64,000 nt of DNA from Metopolophium dirhodum. Taxonomy: Eukaryota > Arthropoda > Insecta > Hemiptera > Aphididae. Of this stretch, positions 13,701-28,700 are shown in pieces. The translations under genes were made by a program, and so were the position numbers. Below the pieces are notes generated by a model, which saw only the letters and a list, made by a program, of their open reading frames with translations, had not been told where the DNA came from and ran no database searches. Position 1 is the first letter of the stretch. Each line of letters begins with the position of its first letter. The stretch covers positions 19,405,217-19,469,216 of the forward strand of contig NC_083561.1 in NCBI RefSeq assembly GCF_019925205.1. Reading direction: 5' to 3'.

Positions 13701-16700
13701 TAATGGAAACTTATTAATACTTATTCATAAATTGTCTTCGAAGTGGAAATATCTAGTAACAGGCTATATTTGTCTTTTTTTAAAAACTATTTTAACTTTA
13801 AAGAATAGGTGTGCTTTCTTGTCTTGCTACCAACTATTTTGTTTAGATAATACACATAATATATCTACATAAATTAAATATTCTATGTACAAAAATACTT
13901 TGATGCATTTAACATGAAAGAAAAAATGTAAATAATTATATTTTTATATCTAAACACCGTTTATTAATAGCATTTATTATGCTATGTACACAATTTTCTT
14001 AATATTGCTATTAAAACATATTTCGACATGGTTTTCTTCTACGACACTCCAACACGAATTATTTCACCACGAAAACGTCAACGATAGTAATAATTTATTA
14101 GGCGTAATTATTTCTAAACGCAATTCACTTCCTATAACGTCCGTTACATAGGTAGGTAGTAAAATTGACTTTTAGAGACTCATTGGAATAAAACACCGTG
14201 GTACTAATAAAAAATAATATTTATAAATATACATGTTATAATATTATTTTAAAATTGTATTTTCAGAAACCTATAATGAGTTTCTGGAAGTATGATTTTT
14301 TATTTTTTAAATTCTTATTACAATATTATTATAAAAATCGATAAAAATAAACAATCATATAAATTGGCTCGTATAACTACCTACATCGGCATCTCGATTG
14401 TATATAAAGTACAAAAATTATATTTAATTTTTATTATTATTGTACGTTAAGTGTTGTTGATTAAAAAAATAATATATATTTATTATTTCTCGTTCATGAT
14501 GACACAAGAAAATAACTATTGCGGCGCGAGTACACTCTCTAATGTGGCAATGAAATAAATATAGATAACTTATATGATTAATAAAATAATACGACGACAG
14601 CTATAACTATACCTACCCAGTAGAATGCGGTTTATATGGTTTTAGAAATTATAAATCGATTTTACAATTTTAAGCTGAGGTTGTAAATAATATGTAATTG
14701 TTGTTTTAATTTTTCTTTATCCACAATTAATTATAAACTACTATAATCTAACTATAAAAATATGTATTTATAATTTAAGTTAATATTTGCTTTGATAACG
14801 GTAACCTGTATATTGTTGTTAATTGAATGCATTAAAAAACTCCTAACATGCGTGCACACTTATTATGTAGTGATGACTTATAATTGGCATTAATTATTTT
14901 AAATAATAATGATGATGAATAAAATGTAAAATAAACTTTTATCAAGATTACGTTTATTCTTATTCTTAATTGCCAATACAATTGTATATAATATTATATA
15001 AAATACAATTTTTCTTTTTTTTTTTTTTTAAATCAATAATAAGTAACTTAACCTAACCTAGGTTAGCTGCCACCTTTGTAATAGTCTTATATTTTTTTTG
15101 ACACGCGCTGTCGACAACAACAACATTCTAAAAATATTTTTTATTTAGAAACGAAAATCAAATTATTATTGGTATCAATATTTACCAATAAAAAGTGCCG
15201 GTGAAATTTGTTAAAAAACCATCAACAACTTTAATTTATTAAAATAAGCGAAATATTATGACGTTTGAAGGAAAGAAATTTAATGAAAACATATATTTTA
15301 ATAATAATATGCGCACAAAACCTAAAATATACATTTTCCCACAAGCACAGTAATGTAAACCAAATATTAATATAGAAATGTTTTTTGGCTGGGTACAACT
15401 TTTTTTTCTAACCGATTTTTCGTGGGGTCGAATTTCGTATTTATTGTCATGCATAGAAACAAAAATCGGGGGACGAGGTGGCCGAGCGGTCTAACATGAC
15501 GGATTCGGCACAGCCGGTCCAAGTTCGATCCTCGACCACCGGGCGGCATTTTTCTCCGTGCAAGTCACGGTGTCCGGAGAACAACTGCCGCCATCCCCCA
15601 CCCGGGAATGGCAGATACCTACGGGTGCCCAATCAAGAATTCTGCCAAACCCAACACACACGTGTTCCTTCCCCTACCGACACTAACAACCCACAAACAA
15701 ACCACTACAGCTAATGGCCATAGTTGCCGAAGCTTATAAGATCAATAAAAAAAAAGTATCAATCGTAACAAAATGTAGCAGGTTACTAGATATTTTTTCA
15801 CTGCGCTATACCCAAAAATATATCTATGATTCCTCAATTTTCCTGGCAAATGAAAAATATTTAGTAGGTAGCATGCTACTTAAATTCTTAGATTGTGCAT
15901 TTACAATTCACAGCTCTAGTCGAATGAAAAATAGTTAATGTGCTAAAACAATTTTTAGATATTTTAATATTATTAATATTAATAATAATATTATACAAGT
16001 AATAACGATTTTAGTATTTGCAGAAGATTGATTGTTTGTAATAATAGATAACTTTAGTTTGATCGATTGGAGATAGACGTTAAAACGTAGCAATCTCTAA
16101 ATTAAATAAGATTTTTCTAAAAATATAAATTTACAGATTCTTAATTTTATCGATGGTATGTTACTATAGGAAGTCATGTGCAAACTTCCTGGACCTCCAT
16201 ACTCTCATCATCGCATAGAGTAATTTTATTACATTCGTTTTGAGACGCGAAAGTAGCTAGTCTATTCGTTTTATATATATTCCCATAGTCATGCATTACG
16301 GCCGAGTCGCGTTAAGGTTATTATTATTTAATATTATCGTTGCGCAGATTTTGCCTTGACATCTTTAACTCGGTCCGAAATCGTGAACAGTGGGAACGGC
16401 CGTCGTTAAAGCACACGCTTATAATATAATATTATTGACCGTCATCGAGGAGCGCTGTTCACAAGCAGGAGTTTAACTCTCCTTCTCCATCGGCAGTTTT
16501 CCCACCGAAAATTAAATTCACGAGCATTTAACTCGACGTGTTATTATGGCAGGAGAGTATATAGGTATAATCAAAGAAAGCACGTTTTATTATTATTATA
16601 TATATGTGTTTGTATAAAATATATTCGGCCTGCGTGCCCCTCCGCCCGTCAATTCACTCGGCCAAGATCCATTCTTGTGTCAATCAATAATAAAATTGGT

Positions 16701-19700
16701 TGACGTGATAATGCAACGCGTACCTACCTACGTGTATTTTCGTTTGTTTTTTTTTCAATACTCGAGACGTAAACATGTATCAACAACGAGATTAAAATAT
16801 GACTATAGTGATTCGGTAAGAAAAATGGCGAATTTGTTTCTCTTTGTGTGTGACATAAGTCTAGCCAATCGCTTATAAGTGTTATCATAACTAAATATCA
16901 AAAATACAATATCAACATAATATAACATTATGATAACTACTACATAACATAATATAAAAATCAAATCAAAATATATTCATGAATATACTGCAGTACATTC
17001 AATAGTTATTTTGAATTTAAAATGACAAAAGCATAGTATACCTCTACCTGTCCTACCTACTTAACTACTTTCGTTATGCATGTAATATCATTATTTAGAA
17101 TAAAATCAAATATAATAAACAATTTTTTTCATATCAAAAATAATATTGTCTCGCCTCTTGATGTTCTGTTTAAAGGTTTCCTTAGACTGCAGTTGTTAAT
17201 TATTATAGCTAATGAAACGAAATCACTGATGTGTGACGTATTTATAAAAAAATATGTACAATAAAGCGAAGTAAATTGATGAAGAATTTAGGTTTTTTTT
17301 CTTAAAATCAATAAGTTTCGAATCGTATATGTCGGTTATACACATAATATATTATGATACGTTGTTACTATATAATATAATACGTTACATTTAGACCCCC
17401 TCATCAAATGTTGGGCCCCTGTGCTAAATGTTTTATGGGTTTTTATTCAAAACTACCAATAAAATACAACTCATTACAAGCGATACAATTGTCCCTATAT
17501 ACGATTTCTATACTAAATATTATAATATACAATTAATACTTATTAATATATAATATTTATGATTCATACATATCGAGTAGCTAAACTCCGACAACTTTTT
17601 GATAATAATGTGTATTAACAATTTTTATACTTAATAGGTACATCCGAATATTATTGTATTTAAATATTAATAATAATTAATTTGTCTTATTACGTTTTTA
17701 TAAGTCACGATAATGTAAATAAATAAAATTTAGTTTTTGATTCCCAAATACGTAAATATACGTAGTGTTTTTAAAATGATTTCTTACGTAGTGGAATACT
17801 TTGATTAATACATTTATACATTTGATTAATTGATAAATCGTAAGTAATAGTGCCTAACGTAAGTATCTACCTAGAACCTATATAGGCACTAATGCACTAA
17901 AGTAGTACCTATAATACTGATATTTATTGATTAAAGTAGCAATATTTCTAGCTAGTTATTTTTTATGGTTAAGTGTTTACATCACTGTCGTTCAAATCAT
18001 GTAATGATCCGTACAAACAAACAACTTATTGTCAATAAAAAAGGAATAATAATATTATGATGACTGAAAGTAAAAGTAAAATACGCGTATTCATCTATTC
18101 TAATGGTCAGTATAGTTTAAAAAATAACGGAAATATAATTTTGTAGTAATAGTATACCTACTATTTTGTATCAAATTTATAATAAAATGTAGGTACCTAC
18201 TTATATAATATAATATCATTGTGAAAAAAAAGTAAATTCCATATTATTTTTGCAGTATAATATTACATTATTTGCCCAATTGTACCCACCCGAAAAATCA
18301 ATATCGGGAAACGAAATATATTTGCAGCAGTATAAAATTATAATGATTGTTGTAAGAATTATATTATACTACGCAATACGTTTTTGAATCCTTTTTATAA
18401 TAATTGTATAATACAATGAAATCATACATCGTAGTTAAAATCGTCATGATGTACGTATTATAGATTTTTTAATTTTTAACTAATAAATAATTTTAAAGTT
18501 GAATCGTATTATTTTATTTTAATAGAAATGGTTATACCATCGTCGGAAGTGGGGGGGAGGGGGGGTACTTACCGACCATTATACGATAGTGTGGTAAAAT
18601 AATCACCTAGTATAACTTATAAGAAAAAGTCGCCGTAGGATACGTATATTGAATTCTCACTATATCTAATGGTTTTATTTGGCGTTATCATTATTAAGTT
18701 CTAGTATCAGGCCCAACCTATACCTACCGCTACAGAGATCGACGTTGGCGTGAAACGTCTACTTTCTAAACAAGCTGTGCAACAACTACTTTTACATGTG
18801 TAATTATGAATATTTTAAACACTATTTAGAATATTATGTATTTTATAATAATATAATATGAAGTAGCAATTAATTATAATTTTATTTTGCACGTCGGAAA
18901 TTAATAATATTTTATAGGACACCTATAGAATGCATGAAATATTTATAATTACTCGGCCGATTTTTAAGTTTAGATTTGTTTTTTTCTAAATAAAAAATTA
19001 AAACAAATTATATAAAACTATAAAATTAATAATTGTACTGAGTGATTACTGATCACAATTATTTTTATATTTATTTAATTTACATATTATTTTTCTAATG
19101 AATTTATCGGTGGCTTGATTCAATGTTCGAGATTCCCAACCCAAACACTTTCTTTATCACCTTAATTAATAATACGCATCACTAAATCATGATCACTCTT
19201 CAACGAAGAGTCCATAAAAGTTTCACACTTATTATGGTATACCTCCTTCTTGTATAGAGTTGCGCTACTGAAATTAAATTACTTATAGTGGCAATGATAT
19301 TATTATTACTTTCATTATATGATTAACAAATATACAATTTCAACTTACATTTTTATGTACTCTCCAATTTTTTAAAAAACGAAATGCACGGTGGCTCAAA
19401 AAATCAATTATTATAATTTTAATTGTTTTTAATCTTTTACATAAAAAATATTAACAATCATATATCATTCGGTTTTATTTTTGGTTGTATAATTTTAAGA
19501 AATGAAAACTTGAAAATTGTTTGACCACAAATTATCGAACAACAACACTTTAAGTAAAAATACGGTATTTTAATAAAACACATAATTTTTATATATAATA
19601 GCAAGGCTGGGCAAGTTAATGATTTTTTTTAACTCAGTTAAATTAAATTAATATGTACCAATAACAAAAAGTTGAAAGTTAAAAATTAATTTAACTATAG

Positions 19701-22700
19701 GTTGACTCAGTTAAGTTAAATGTTAATACACACCTTTTGTTAACTTTTTATTAAGTTAAAAAAAAGTTAATTTGTTTATACAACGTTAGCGTACTTAATT
19801 TTTTTCCAACCCAAAACTAAATTATAGACTTATAGTGTTTATACTTTATACAGTTTTTCCATATAAGTTAGATTCGATTGATATCTTTATAACTGAACTT
19901 TAACTTTTTAACTCGTTAATGCCCAGCCTTGTATAATAGTGACTTCCACATATTTCGAGAAAGCTATATCTAAGTAAATAAACTAGTTATTTAAATCACA
20001 AAAATATCGATAACAATTTATATCCAACAAAAAAAATAATATATTTAAACCATTTACGTTAAAATATTTCTACAATATTGTAATTCAAGATAAAAAAAAT
20101 AATAATTACAACAACAACAATATCGGTAGTATATTTTATCCTAACGTTATTTAATTTGATAAATAGAGTTGTACTCACGTGGCATCGGTCCTCAAGAAAT
20201 CAGAATCTTTTGTGACTGGTGTTAAATCCAATACAGGCCTTTGGTAATTGTCCAGTACTTGAAGTTTAATCCCTCCCTATGTAAACAATAACAAAAACAT
20301 CAATGAAAATCCTCATATAGTTTGGAACAGCACACGTATATGATCTAATTAACAATAAATAAACACCGCGGTGCAGCTTTACAATAATTAAAAGAAAATC
20401 CGCGATTTATAGAAATAATTGGACAATCAACAAGTAAAAGTGGAATATACACTTGCGAACCTTACAAACATAAGCCTAGGTACGTGGTATATATATCTGT
20501 GCATATATGTGTTTAAGTGTGGCGCTTCGATTCGAGTCAGTGACCTTATACACTCTAGTGATTCTTAGTGCTCTCGAAACTCCACCAAAGATTGTACCGA
20601 CTGCAGGAATTCTCGGAGAAAGTAATGAAAAACGTACGAGGTTGGTAAAAAACTGGAGAATATATCTAAAAGCCGTTAAGCGACTGCCGCCATTATCAAG
20701 AAATAACTCAAGGCAATACACGCGAAAGTTACGTGTATATAGGTACAGTGTACACTTATAATAATATCGGATCTATTTATTTTTTTAAAATTTTTAATCG
20801 CGAAATTCTGTCGATCTGGTTTAAACAGCTTCTGCTGCAGATCAAACGAGTTTACACATGTATGTACCTACGTTAAGAGTCGAACCCGATCAGAGTCCGT
20901 TTTTCATATATTTTATGTCCTGACGTGTTATATAACACATATATTATATATACATTGCAATCCACTTAATGTGGACACGTTGGGCCCAAACTCATTTGCC
21001 CACATTAAGCGGTTGACCACTTAAACCGAACTTTGTTAGTTAGTATATTATGCATTGGAATTGGGACCGTTTCGCCTAACCAGACTGTTCTTCCCATATT
21101 ACGCGGATGCCCATGTCAACCGGTGCCCACGTTAGGCGGAATCCGCTGTATATACCGTATTAGACATCACGCAGCCACGTATACAGAGCGAGGATTCCGG
21201 GAGGGGGGGGGGGGTCAACTCCAACCACCCTAAATGGTAAACGATTACTTTTGTATTATAACTTTTGATTTATATTGATTGCGTGTATATAACGTCATGT
21301 GCAATTCCGTTTTTACTTCGATTATAACACGACGATAACGATTAAAACCTCACCACCACGAGTGTTTTTTTTGTGCTATACCTGCTGGACACGTTTATGC
21401 GTTCGTGTTTTTATAAATTAAGTTTTAATTTGGTTATTGGTATTTATTTTTTCCGATTTTGATTTCAGTTTCGGGTATCGGTATTTATTTTTTCCGATTT
21501 TGATTTCGGTTTTGGATATCGGTATTTATTTTTGCTGATTCCGTTTTTAGTTTTGAATAGCAGTTTTTATTTTTTCCGATTTAAATTTCGGTTTTTAACG
21601 GTATTCAATATCGGTTTCAAGTTCTGTGTTATTTGTTGACCAAAAATCTTCGATTGTGTTGAAATAAATTTTTTCACTTTAGTTCGAATATTATAATATA
21701 GGTATGGATCGAAATTCGTGAAGTCAAATCGTGAACCACAAACATTGTAGGTATACGTGACAAAAGAAGACTACGTCAAAAGAATTCAAATATAATATAA
21801 TATATAATAGGTATAACAATACTACGGCACTATATAATATAGAATCGTTTAAAAAATACAATTGACGATTTATTTGGAAGTTTTTACTGCCGGTAGACGT
21901 ATAGAACGACTATAAAATTGCGCAACGATATTTTATTATATATATTTTGTTATTGTGTAGTCTATACCCTTACACAAATGACTAATTAATAATCTCGAAT
22001 GCGCCCACATTCACCCTGTATATGCACAGAAAATCGTGCAGCTCCGACGGAGTCGAATTTATATTATTATTGCACTATAATATAATATATTATACGGAGT
22101 GCGGGTCATGCGCACCACGACGATCACAAGTAATATAATAATAATTTCGCGATGTCGATTAATAATAATATTGTCGTCCGGGAATCCTCGTCGGGATTGC
22201 ACAACCACCTGCAGTTATAATAATATTGTCATCGCCGAGTTTTCGGTCACACGCTCCGCCGCCGATCGCTGTAGCAGCAAACGTTTCGTCGACACGTCAT
22301 GTCGTGATCTCGGGCCGTATTCAGCTATAGCGCGAATATTGCAGAGTTTAGACTTACCCGGTGAGGATACGCCAGATGCCACGTGATGTTGAACGACGAA
22401 CCAGACATCAACGAAGTCTTGACTGAGCCTGCGAATAAAATAAAAACGAAAACGGTTAAGTTATTATATATTATATATTACGTGTTTCGTGCGACCTGTT
22501 GCACAAAGACCTGTCCGTGGACAATCGAAATTTGATTGTTGTACAACTGTACACACACACACACATACGAAAAAAATACATTTGATAACTTTTCGAGTAC
22601 CTACCTATATGTGATACATTTATCTAACTCTATTGCGTGTACAAAGGGATCGAGCGAACACGTTGAGCAATTGTACAGGTGTACAACAGTAGACGATATT

Positions 22701-25700
22701 TCAAGTTATCACCGCAGTTAGCGACGTATACAGGGTGTTTGTTTACGAGACACACCCGCCCACAGCCCACCTGTTACATCATGTTTACATGTTCCACTAA
22801 CCACATCCTACCTAAACTTACTAACACGTATGGGTGTATTTGGATGCATAGGGAAAATATAGGCAATTCAACTTTTAAAATACATATATATAGGCACGCG
22901 TGTAATAACTAATTATATACCTACCTAGTACCTACCTACATTTGTATGCCTATAAAATTATATATATTTGCTAGCCAAAACTCCAATATTGTCAAGAAAT
23001 ACGTACAACGGCTTTTTTAATTTTTTTTTATTTTTAGTTAATTTCCGAAACACATTATAAATTTTAACAATCGTAGATCCCTTACACAGAAGTAATAATA
23101 AATTATCCTGAATCATATTTCATCAAACTGAAACCCTCTGTATAATAAAAAGATGACGTATTCGAATAACAACAATACGAACAATAAAATATTATAATAT
23201 CTTTTGTCAAGTTGCAAATATTACAAACCATATTATGTTTTATAAAATGAACAGACAATAATTACGAGGTGTAATACGTATCCTACTAAATAAAAAAAAT
23301 TCAACAGAAACGTAAAATTTCTAATTCGACCCGCGAGCTTTCTTTCGGAGGTATTTGTTGTTCCTGGTCTGGAAAATGTGCGTTATTTGGGCTATGAGAT
23401 TTAAAAACATCGCAAAATTAACGTTTCTACGCGACGACGTGTTTTGAATAATGGAAAATTACGATTTTGAAAGTCAATCGTCGCGAATACTGGGCATACC
23501 GGGCCGACAGGCGTGGATCAATCGCGACAAAACAACAGCGTTTTGGCCTACAGGTCTGTTTCAAAATATTCCTGGCCACAGCCGCGTACGTACGGTACCT
23601 ACGTAAGTGCGAAATTGAATGACGTTCGACACTCTCGTAATAACAATAACTATACAGCAGTGATCATTCCCTGCGCGTGTCTCTGGCACGCCACGGAATG
23701 TCGATTTTATAGGTCGTCGCGTGCCCGTCGGTCCACGCGGTATACATAAAATAATAATAATAATAATATGATATTATTATATTGCATTTATAACGCGCAT
23801 ATAAATATTATATTCGTTGTGGTTAGACGCTATTATTATGGAGTGTCGTACTGCGTATGATAATGCGCACACCGGAGGAGACCTACTGACCTTTTACGAT
23901 ATTATTTCCGTCGCCCACTGAACGTGCGCAAGTTTTCGCGTCATGTACCCAGGTATAGGTGTATAGGTATATTAAGTGTATAATATGCGGGCACGCAGCG
24001 CGCAAGTATTCCATTGTGCGCGAATTGTTTCAGAACAAAAGCTGAAGAAATGTAGTAAAACGCCAATCTTCTGTAGGGTAACGCGTGACGTAACTATACC
24101 GTCGAAATAATACCGCCGCCGCCGCCGCCGCCGCCGTCGTAGGTTGTATAATAACGACGATGATGATGATAATAATAATAATAATCTTTGAAATCTTGAA
24201 ATCAGTATTGTTTTAAATCTCGACGGTTATATTTTCAGCTCGGAGACCAGAGCACTATAATAATAATAATATGACGTATAATAGGTTTCGTCACCGCCTG
24301 CATCACGTTAAGGCGGCGGTGGACGTTTACTGAGCGAATAATTTGAAATGATAATAATTAAGTATCCGCATATTATATTTTATAACGCAAAGGAATCATT
24401 GTAATGTTATTGTTAATCGCAGCAAACGGCTGAAATAAACGCGTTGGCAATAGTAATATTATTAATTTTATTTTTTGTTTTGTTTAATGTGACCTAATTG
24501 CACGATATGTCGATATCACTGATCTGAAACTAAAATATTAATGAAATATAATATTTATTAAATTCTGATGTCATACCAAAACCGGCACGTGATCCAAATA
24601 CATTACACCGAAACCTCAGAACCACGTTCCAGCTAACACCATTACAATTATATCTACAAAATCCGTTTCAAATAAAAATGCATTAAAATTTCAAAAGCAT
24701 ATATTATTATACATTTTCTTGTACATTCTTTAGGTAAGTAAGTCACCGCAACTCACGAGACGCGATGTACAGTCACTGCAAAGTCGCACAGATGTATAGA
24801 TAATATGAGATAGGTATGTCCGTAGGTATTATAATACAATATGCATCATAATATACCTGCAGTGTCCTTCAGAGTTCAGATAACACGCCATACTATCACA
24901 ACCGCAATAAACTTACCTACACTCAGAACAAGCTTATTTTTTTTACAGGCATAGGTAATCGCTGTAGAACACGGCTTGTCAACAGCGCACAATTCTCACT
25001 TTTTTAAAACTCATAGCCGATATATTATATTTATTTATTTTTAAAGAATAAATGTCTAGATCATTTACAGGTGCAGGTTACATGTTATCGTACAACACAC
25101 ATTTTGCAGTGGAAATGTGTGATTCGCGTAGGCAACATGTTTCCCGAGCAATGTACGCGATTTCAAGGTCGGAGGAAAGAGGAGGCGTTTCAGGTATTGC
25201 ACCTAAAACGCCTATTGCACTGCGCATAAATGTTAACGATAAAAGAAAAATATATGCTTACGCATGAACCAATTATGTAAGACACAACAAACTGTTAAAA
25301 TATCATAACATCATTTACTTATACTACGTTAAAATAATTGAGAATATTTGAACGATTATATAAAATATAAGTCTTAGGTATGCGATTTTTAAGTGAACAC
25401 TGAAAAAAAATTATATGTGTGTAACTCGGTAAAATGCAATACATCGTACAATCGTACAACTATAAGTAGGTAGGTACATATTATATGATTTGAACATTTT
25501 AATATACATAATAATATAATAGTAATGCTAATGACCAAGTTGTTGAAGCAGAAATTGTATAAATTTCAAGACCAATAAAAAAAAAAAATAATATAATATA
25601 CATATTTTGATACATTTAAATGTTACTTGTTTCGTATTTACATAAGCCGTTCACCATCTCGAAGAGATGCGAGCAGCGCGAGACTGATATAATTACGTCA

Positions 25701-28700
25701 AATTGTTGAATATTATTATTCTATAGGTATCAAATATCAATATAAGAACAAGTATTTATAGATATATCACTATAACTGAGATATTAGTATTTTACTAGCC
25801 ATCTATATTATTATGTCTTTGACATCGATCAATAGAAAAGTAATCTAGAGTCTATTTGCTCTATAATATATAATGTAGAATTCAATGTATAACAATTTAC
25901 GAAAAAATGCAAAAATATTTATAATTTTGCTAACTATTAAATCATAAAGACATAAAACTCTCAAGTCGAAAATAGCGGTACGATGCAATTATTGATATAA
26001 CTTTTTTTTAAAACCATTTTATTCACAATCTATACTATACAATATTAGTACCTAGGTACAAAGAGTAAAATTTGATACATGGTTATTAACAGGAGGTAGC
26101 GTTTATGAGCACTCAACAGTTCCAACCCGACCAGGCACTTTTTAGGTAATACCTATTGTATTATTTTATTTTTTATTTTAGTAGGTCTCTAGGCCACTGT
26201 CTTTTAAGTCTTTTACGTACTTTACCGGGAAGTGAGATGGGGGATAGTTGATTGATACTGTGAGAGTTTAAGTTAGTATGGAATTTAAAGTAATATATAT
26301 TTCACTAAGGGTAAGGATTTTTAGGGCTTTGTGAAGATTATTGTTTGTGAAATACCAAGGAGAAGACGTTAATAGTCGTAAGCAAATGGATTGAAACGAT
26401 TGTAGCGTTTTGGCAGGACTCCATAACTGAATACCATAGTATGTCCAAACTGGTCGAGTTATTGACTTGTGTATGGTAAATTCATTGGATAGTGAGTTGG
26501 TAATACCAACAAAATATTTTTAATCCCTATGTAATATATTATCTTTGGATGTAAAATAATTTCTAATTTTAATTTTAAAATGAAATCTAGATAGAAGACA
26601 AAATATAATCATCAAAACTGTTCGTTTTGACTTTTGAGTTAAAACTATTAAATAAGGTATGGTCAAATTGTTTTTTTTCTATTACTAGTATATTTCAAAT
26701 TAATTAATTTTTATTGGAGTCTGGGACTTATCCACCATCCAAATCTGTAAACACATCTCAAAAATAATACACTAACCTCTGAGGTTGGGAAAATAATTAA
26801 TAATCAATAAAAGTAAATAGACCTATTCAAGACAAAATATATATTTTTACACTAATAATACATTATAAATACACTAAAAATGTTTCAGATTGTTTCGCGT
26901 GATAGTAAAAGATGAATGAATGAGTTTGTCTGCAGATAAATTATATTATGTAGATAATAGTGCAAATAAATAAAAGTGAAAGTCGGAGATGCAATATTTT
27001 ACTGAGACTATTAAAGTAATTTAGCAAGAACAACATTGTAATAGTCTTATTTGTAATTAAAAATTTAAATATTTCATGCCACAACTGAATTGATTAGTAG
27101 GAGCCTATATATTTGTATTATATAAGTCATAACCACTCTTAACAATATGATAAGAACATCTTAATAAGTAAATCTTTTAAATTTGTTAAAACTCGAAATT
27201 ATAATCAACACATTTTAATACTAAAATATTAGTAGGTAAGTGTATTAATATTTTATATATTATATTAAAATGTCAACCCAAAAATAAATTCTATGATAAA
27301 TTAAAACAATTTGAAGGATGCATAATGTATCGTATCATGAACCATGATACGTACTTATTACGTACGAGTAATGAGTATGTTCAATCAGCTAAAATGTTTT
27401 AAATTCACACGAGTTATATTCAATATAATATATATTTACTATAAAATACTAACACACAGTTTGAGTGTTAACGAACATAACAGATTATTTTTTATAGTTC
27501 TTAGCGAAACGTTTAGGGTTTTCAGTAATAGTGTTACATTTTTATACAATTCATGAATAATAAATAAGTGTATATTTTTTCGTTACAGAGTTCTTGTTTC
27601 TAATGCTGTGTGTGGCAACACAGAAGTGAAATTATTATTTACTGTTCATGATCGCTTTAATCCGGACGACGTATACAAATGTTTCTTTTTAAATTTGACA
27701 GCTATTAATGCATAAAAACTGTAAAAACTCAACTCGAATATTCGCTGTCCAATCGCAATAATAATCGTAAAAGGTATTATTCAAGTAGGAATTAAAAAAT
27801 AAATATTTTCAACGTATTGCGGCAGTTAAAGAAACGCGCGATATATCATCGATAACTTTCGTTGAAGTGGTACCTATTTTGGTACCTATACACTTATACA
27901 ACATCGAAACCTACATGGGTGGGATAATATTATAATTTATACGAATTACACATTTTAGACTATAATATATTTATACCATTCCTCAAGTCATTTATTTTTC
28001 AACTCGAGACACAGATTTCGCCTATATATATATTGTTTTTCTCGGTAAAACGAATGTCGATCGACAGTATTTTTTTCCCATTTTATCGCGGTTGTTTTTA
28101 ATTGCGAAATACGTATTCTAGTATAAAATAGTAAAGTCAACTGTGTTAAAATGTAAAAAAAAAAACAGCGTTTGACTATAATGGAACGGATGAGTTGCCA
28201 CGTAACAAACCGCACGCGTATCCTCATCGTAGGCTTTCGATATGTTGTGTTGCGTAAAAAAAATATGTAGTTAGGTACAAGCGCGTTTTATAATAATTTA
28301 TTTATACACGCGCCGAGCTAGAAAAGGAATCCACGTGAGGAGTGCACAATATATATGGATATAAGCGCCACGCAATATAATATATTATGTCCGTTTCGAA
28401 ACGGTTATTATTTAATAATAATAATTTATTTTACAATAATATTATGGCGGGACGACGATGGAACGCGTTTGGAAACTCGAGTAAAAATTTAAAAAAAGAA
28501 CTCCTCGTCGGCCCTATAAATGGCACGTTACATGCAGTGTTGAAATCAAGCATGTAGGTACTCTAGTAAAAGTCCTATTTGAGTATATAGTATTCATATT
28601 ATACTTTTTAAGTACTGAATTACGTATTTTAAATACTTTTGAAAAAAGTATTTTAACAAGAAGTACTATCTGTATCTGTATATAAAATCAAATACTCTAA

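Larger units (their letters stand above)
9727..20178 (-). other. Intron 3 of the DOMON gene (10.5 kb)
   Basis: AT-rich sequence containing dispersed repeats, a tRNA-derived SINE (15.5 kb), a hAT MITE (19.6 kb) and a CpG-enriched patch at about 16,290-16,660. A short GC-rich scrap at 12,462-12,560 (AGGCCGGCC ... GGGGGCCCCCC) looks like a transposon relic. No coding exon was recognised. Confidence 0.65.
20277..22357 (-). other. Intron 2 of the DOMON gene
   Basis: 1.9 kb of intron (to exon 2 at 22,358) with a pogo-like MITE (20.95 kb), a 41-bp minisatellite (21.44 kb) and a poly-G run near 21,203. No coding exon seen. Confidence 0.65.

Noticed and set aside
15468..15545. Possible tRNA gene
   Set aside because: Internal promoter boxes are present but the acceptor stem does not pair and a SINE body follows.
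17386..17440. GGGCCCCTG-type end of a possible hAT element
   Set aside because: Only one end is seen; no partner repeat or target duplication could be found.
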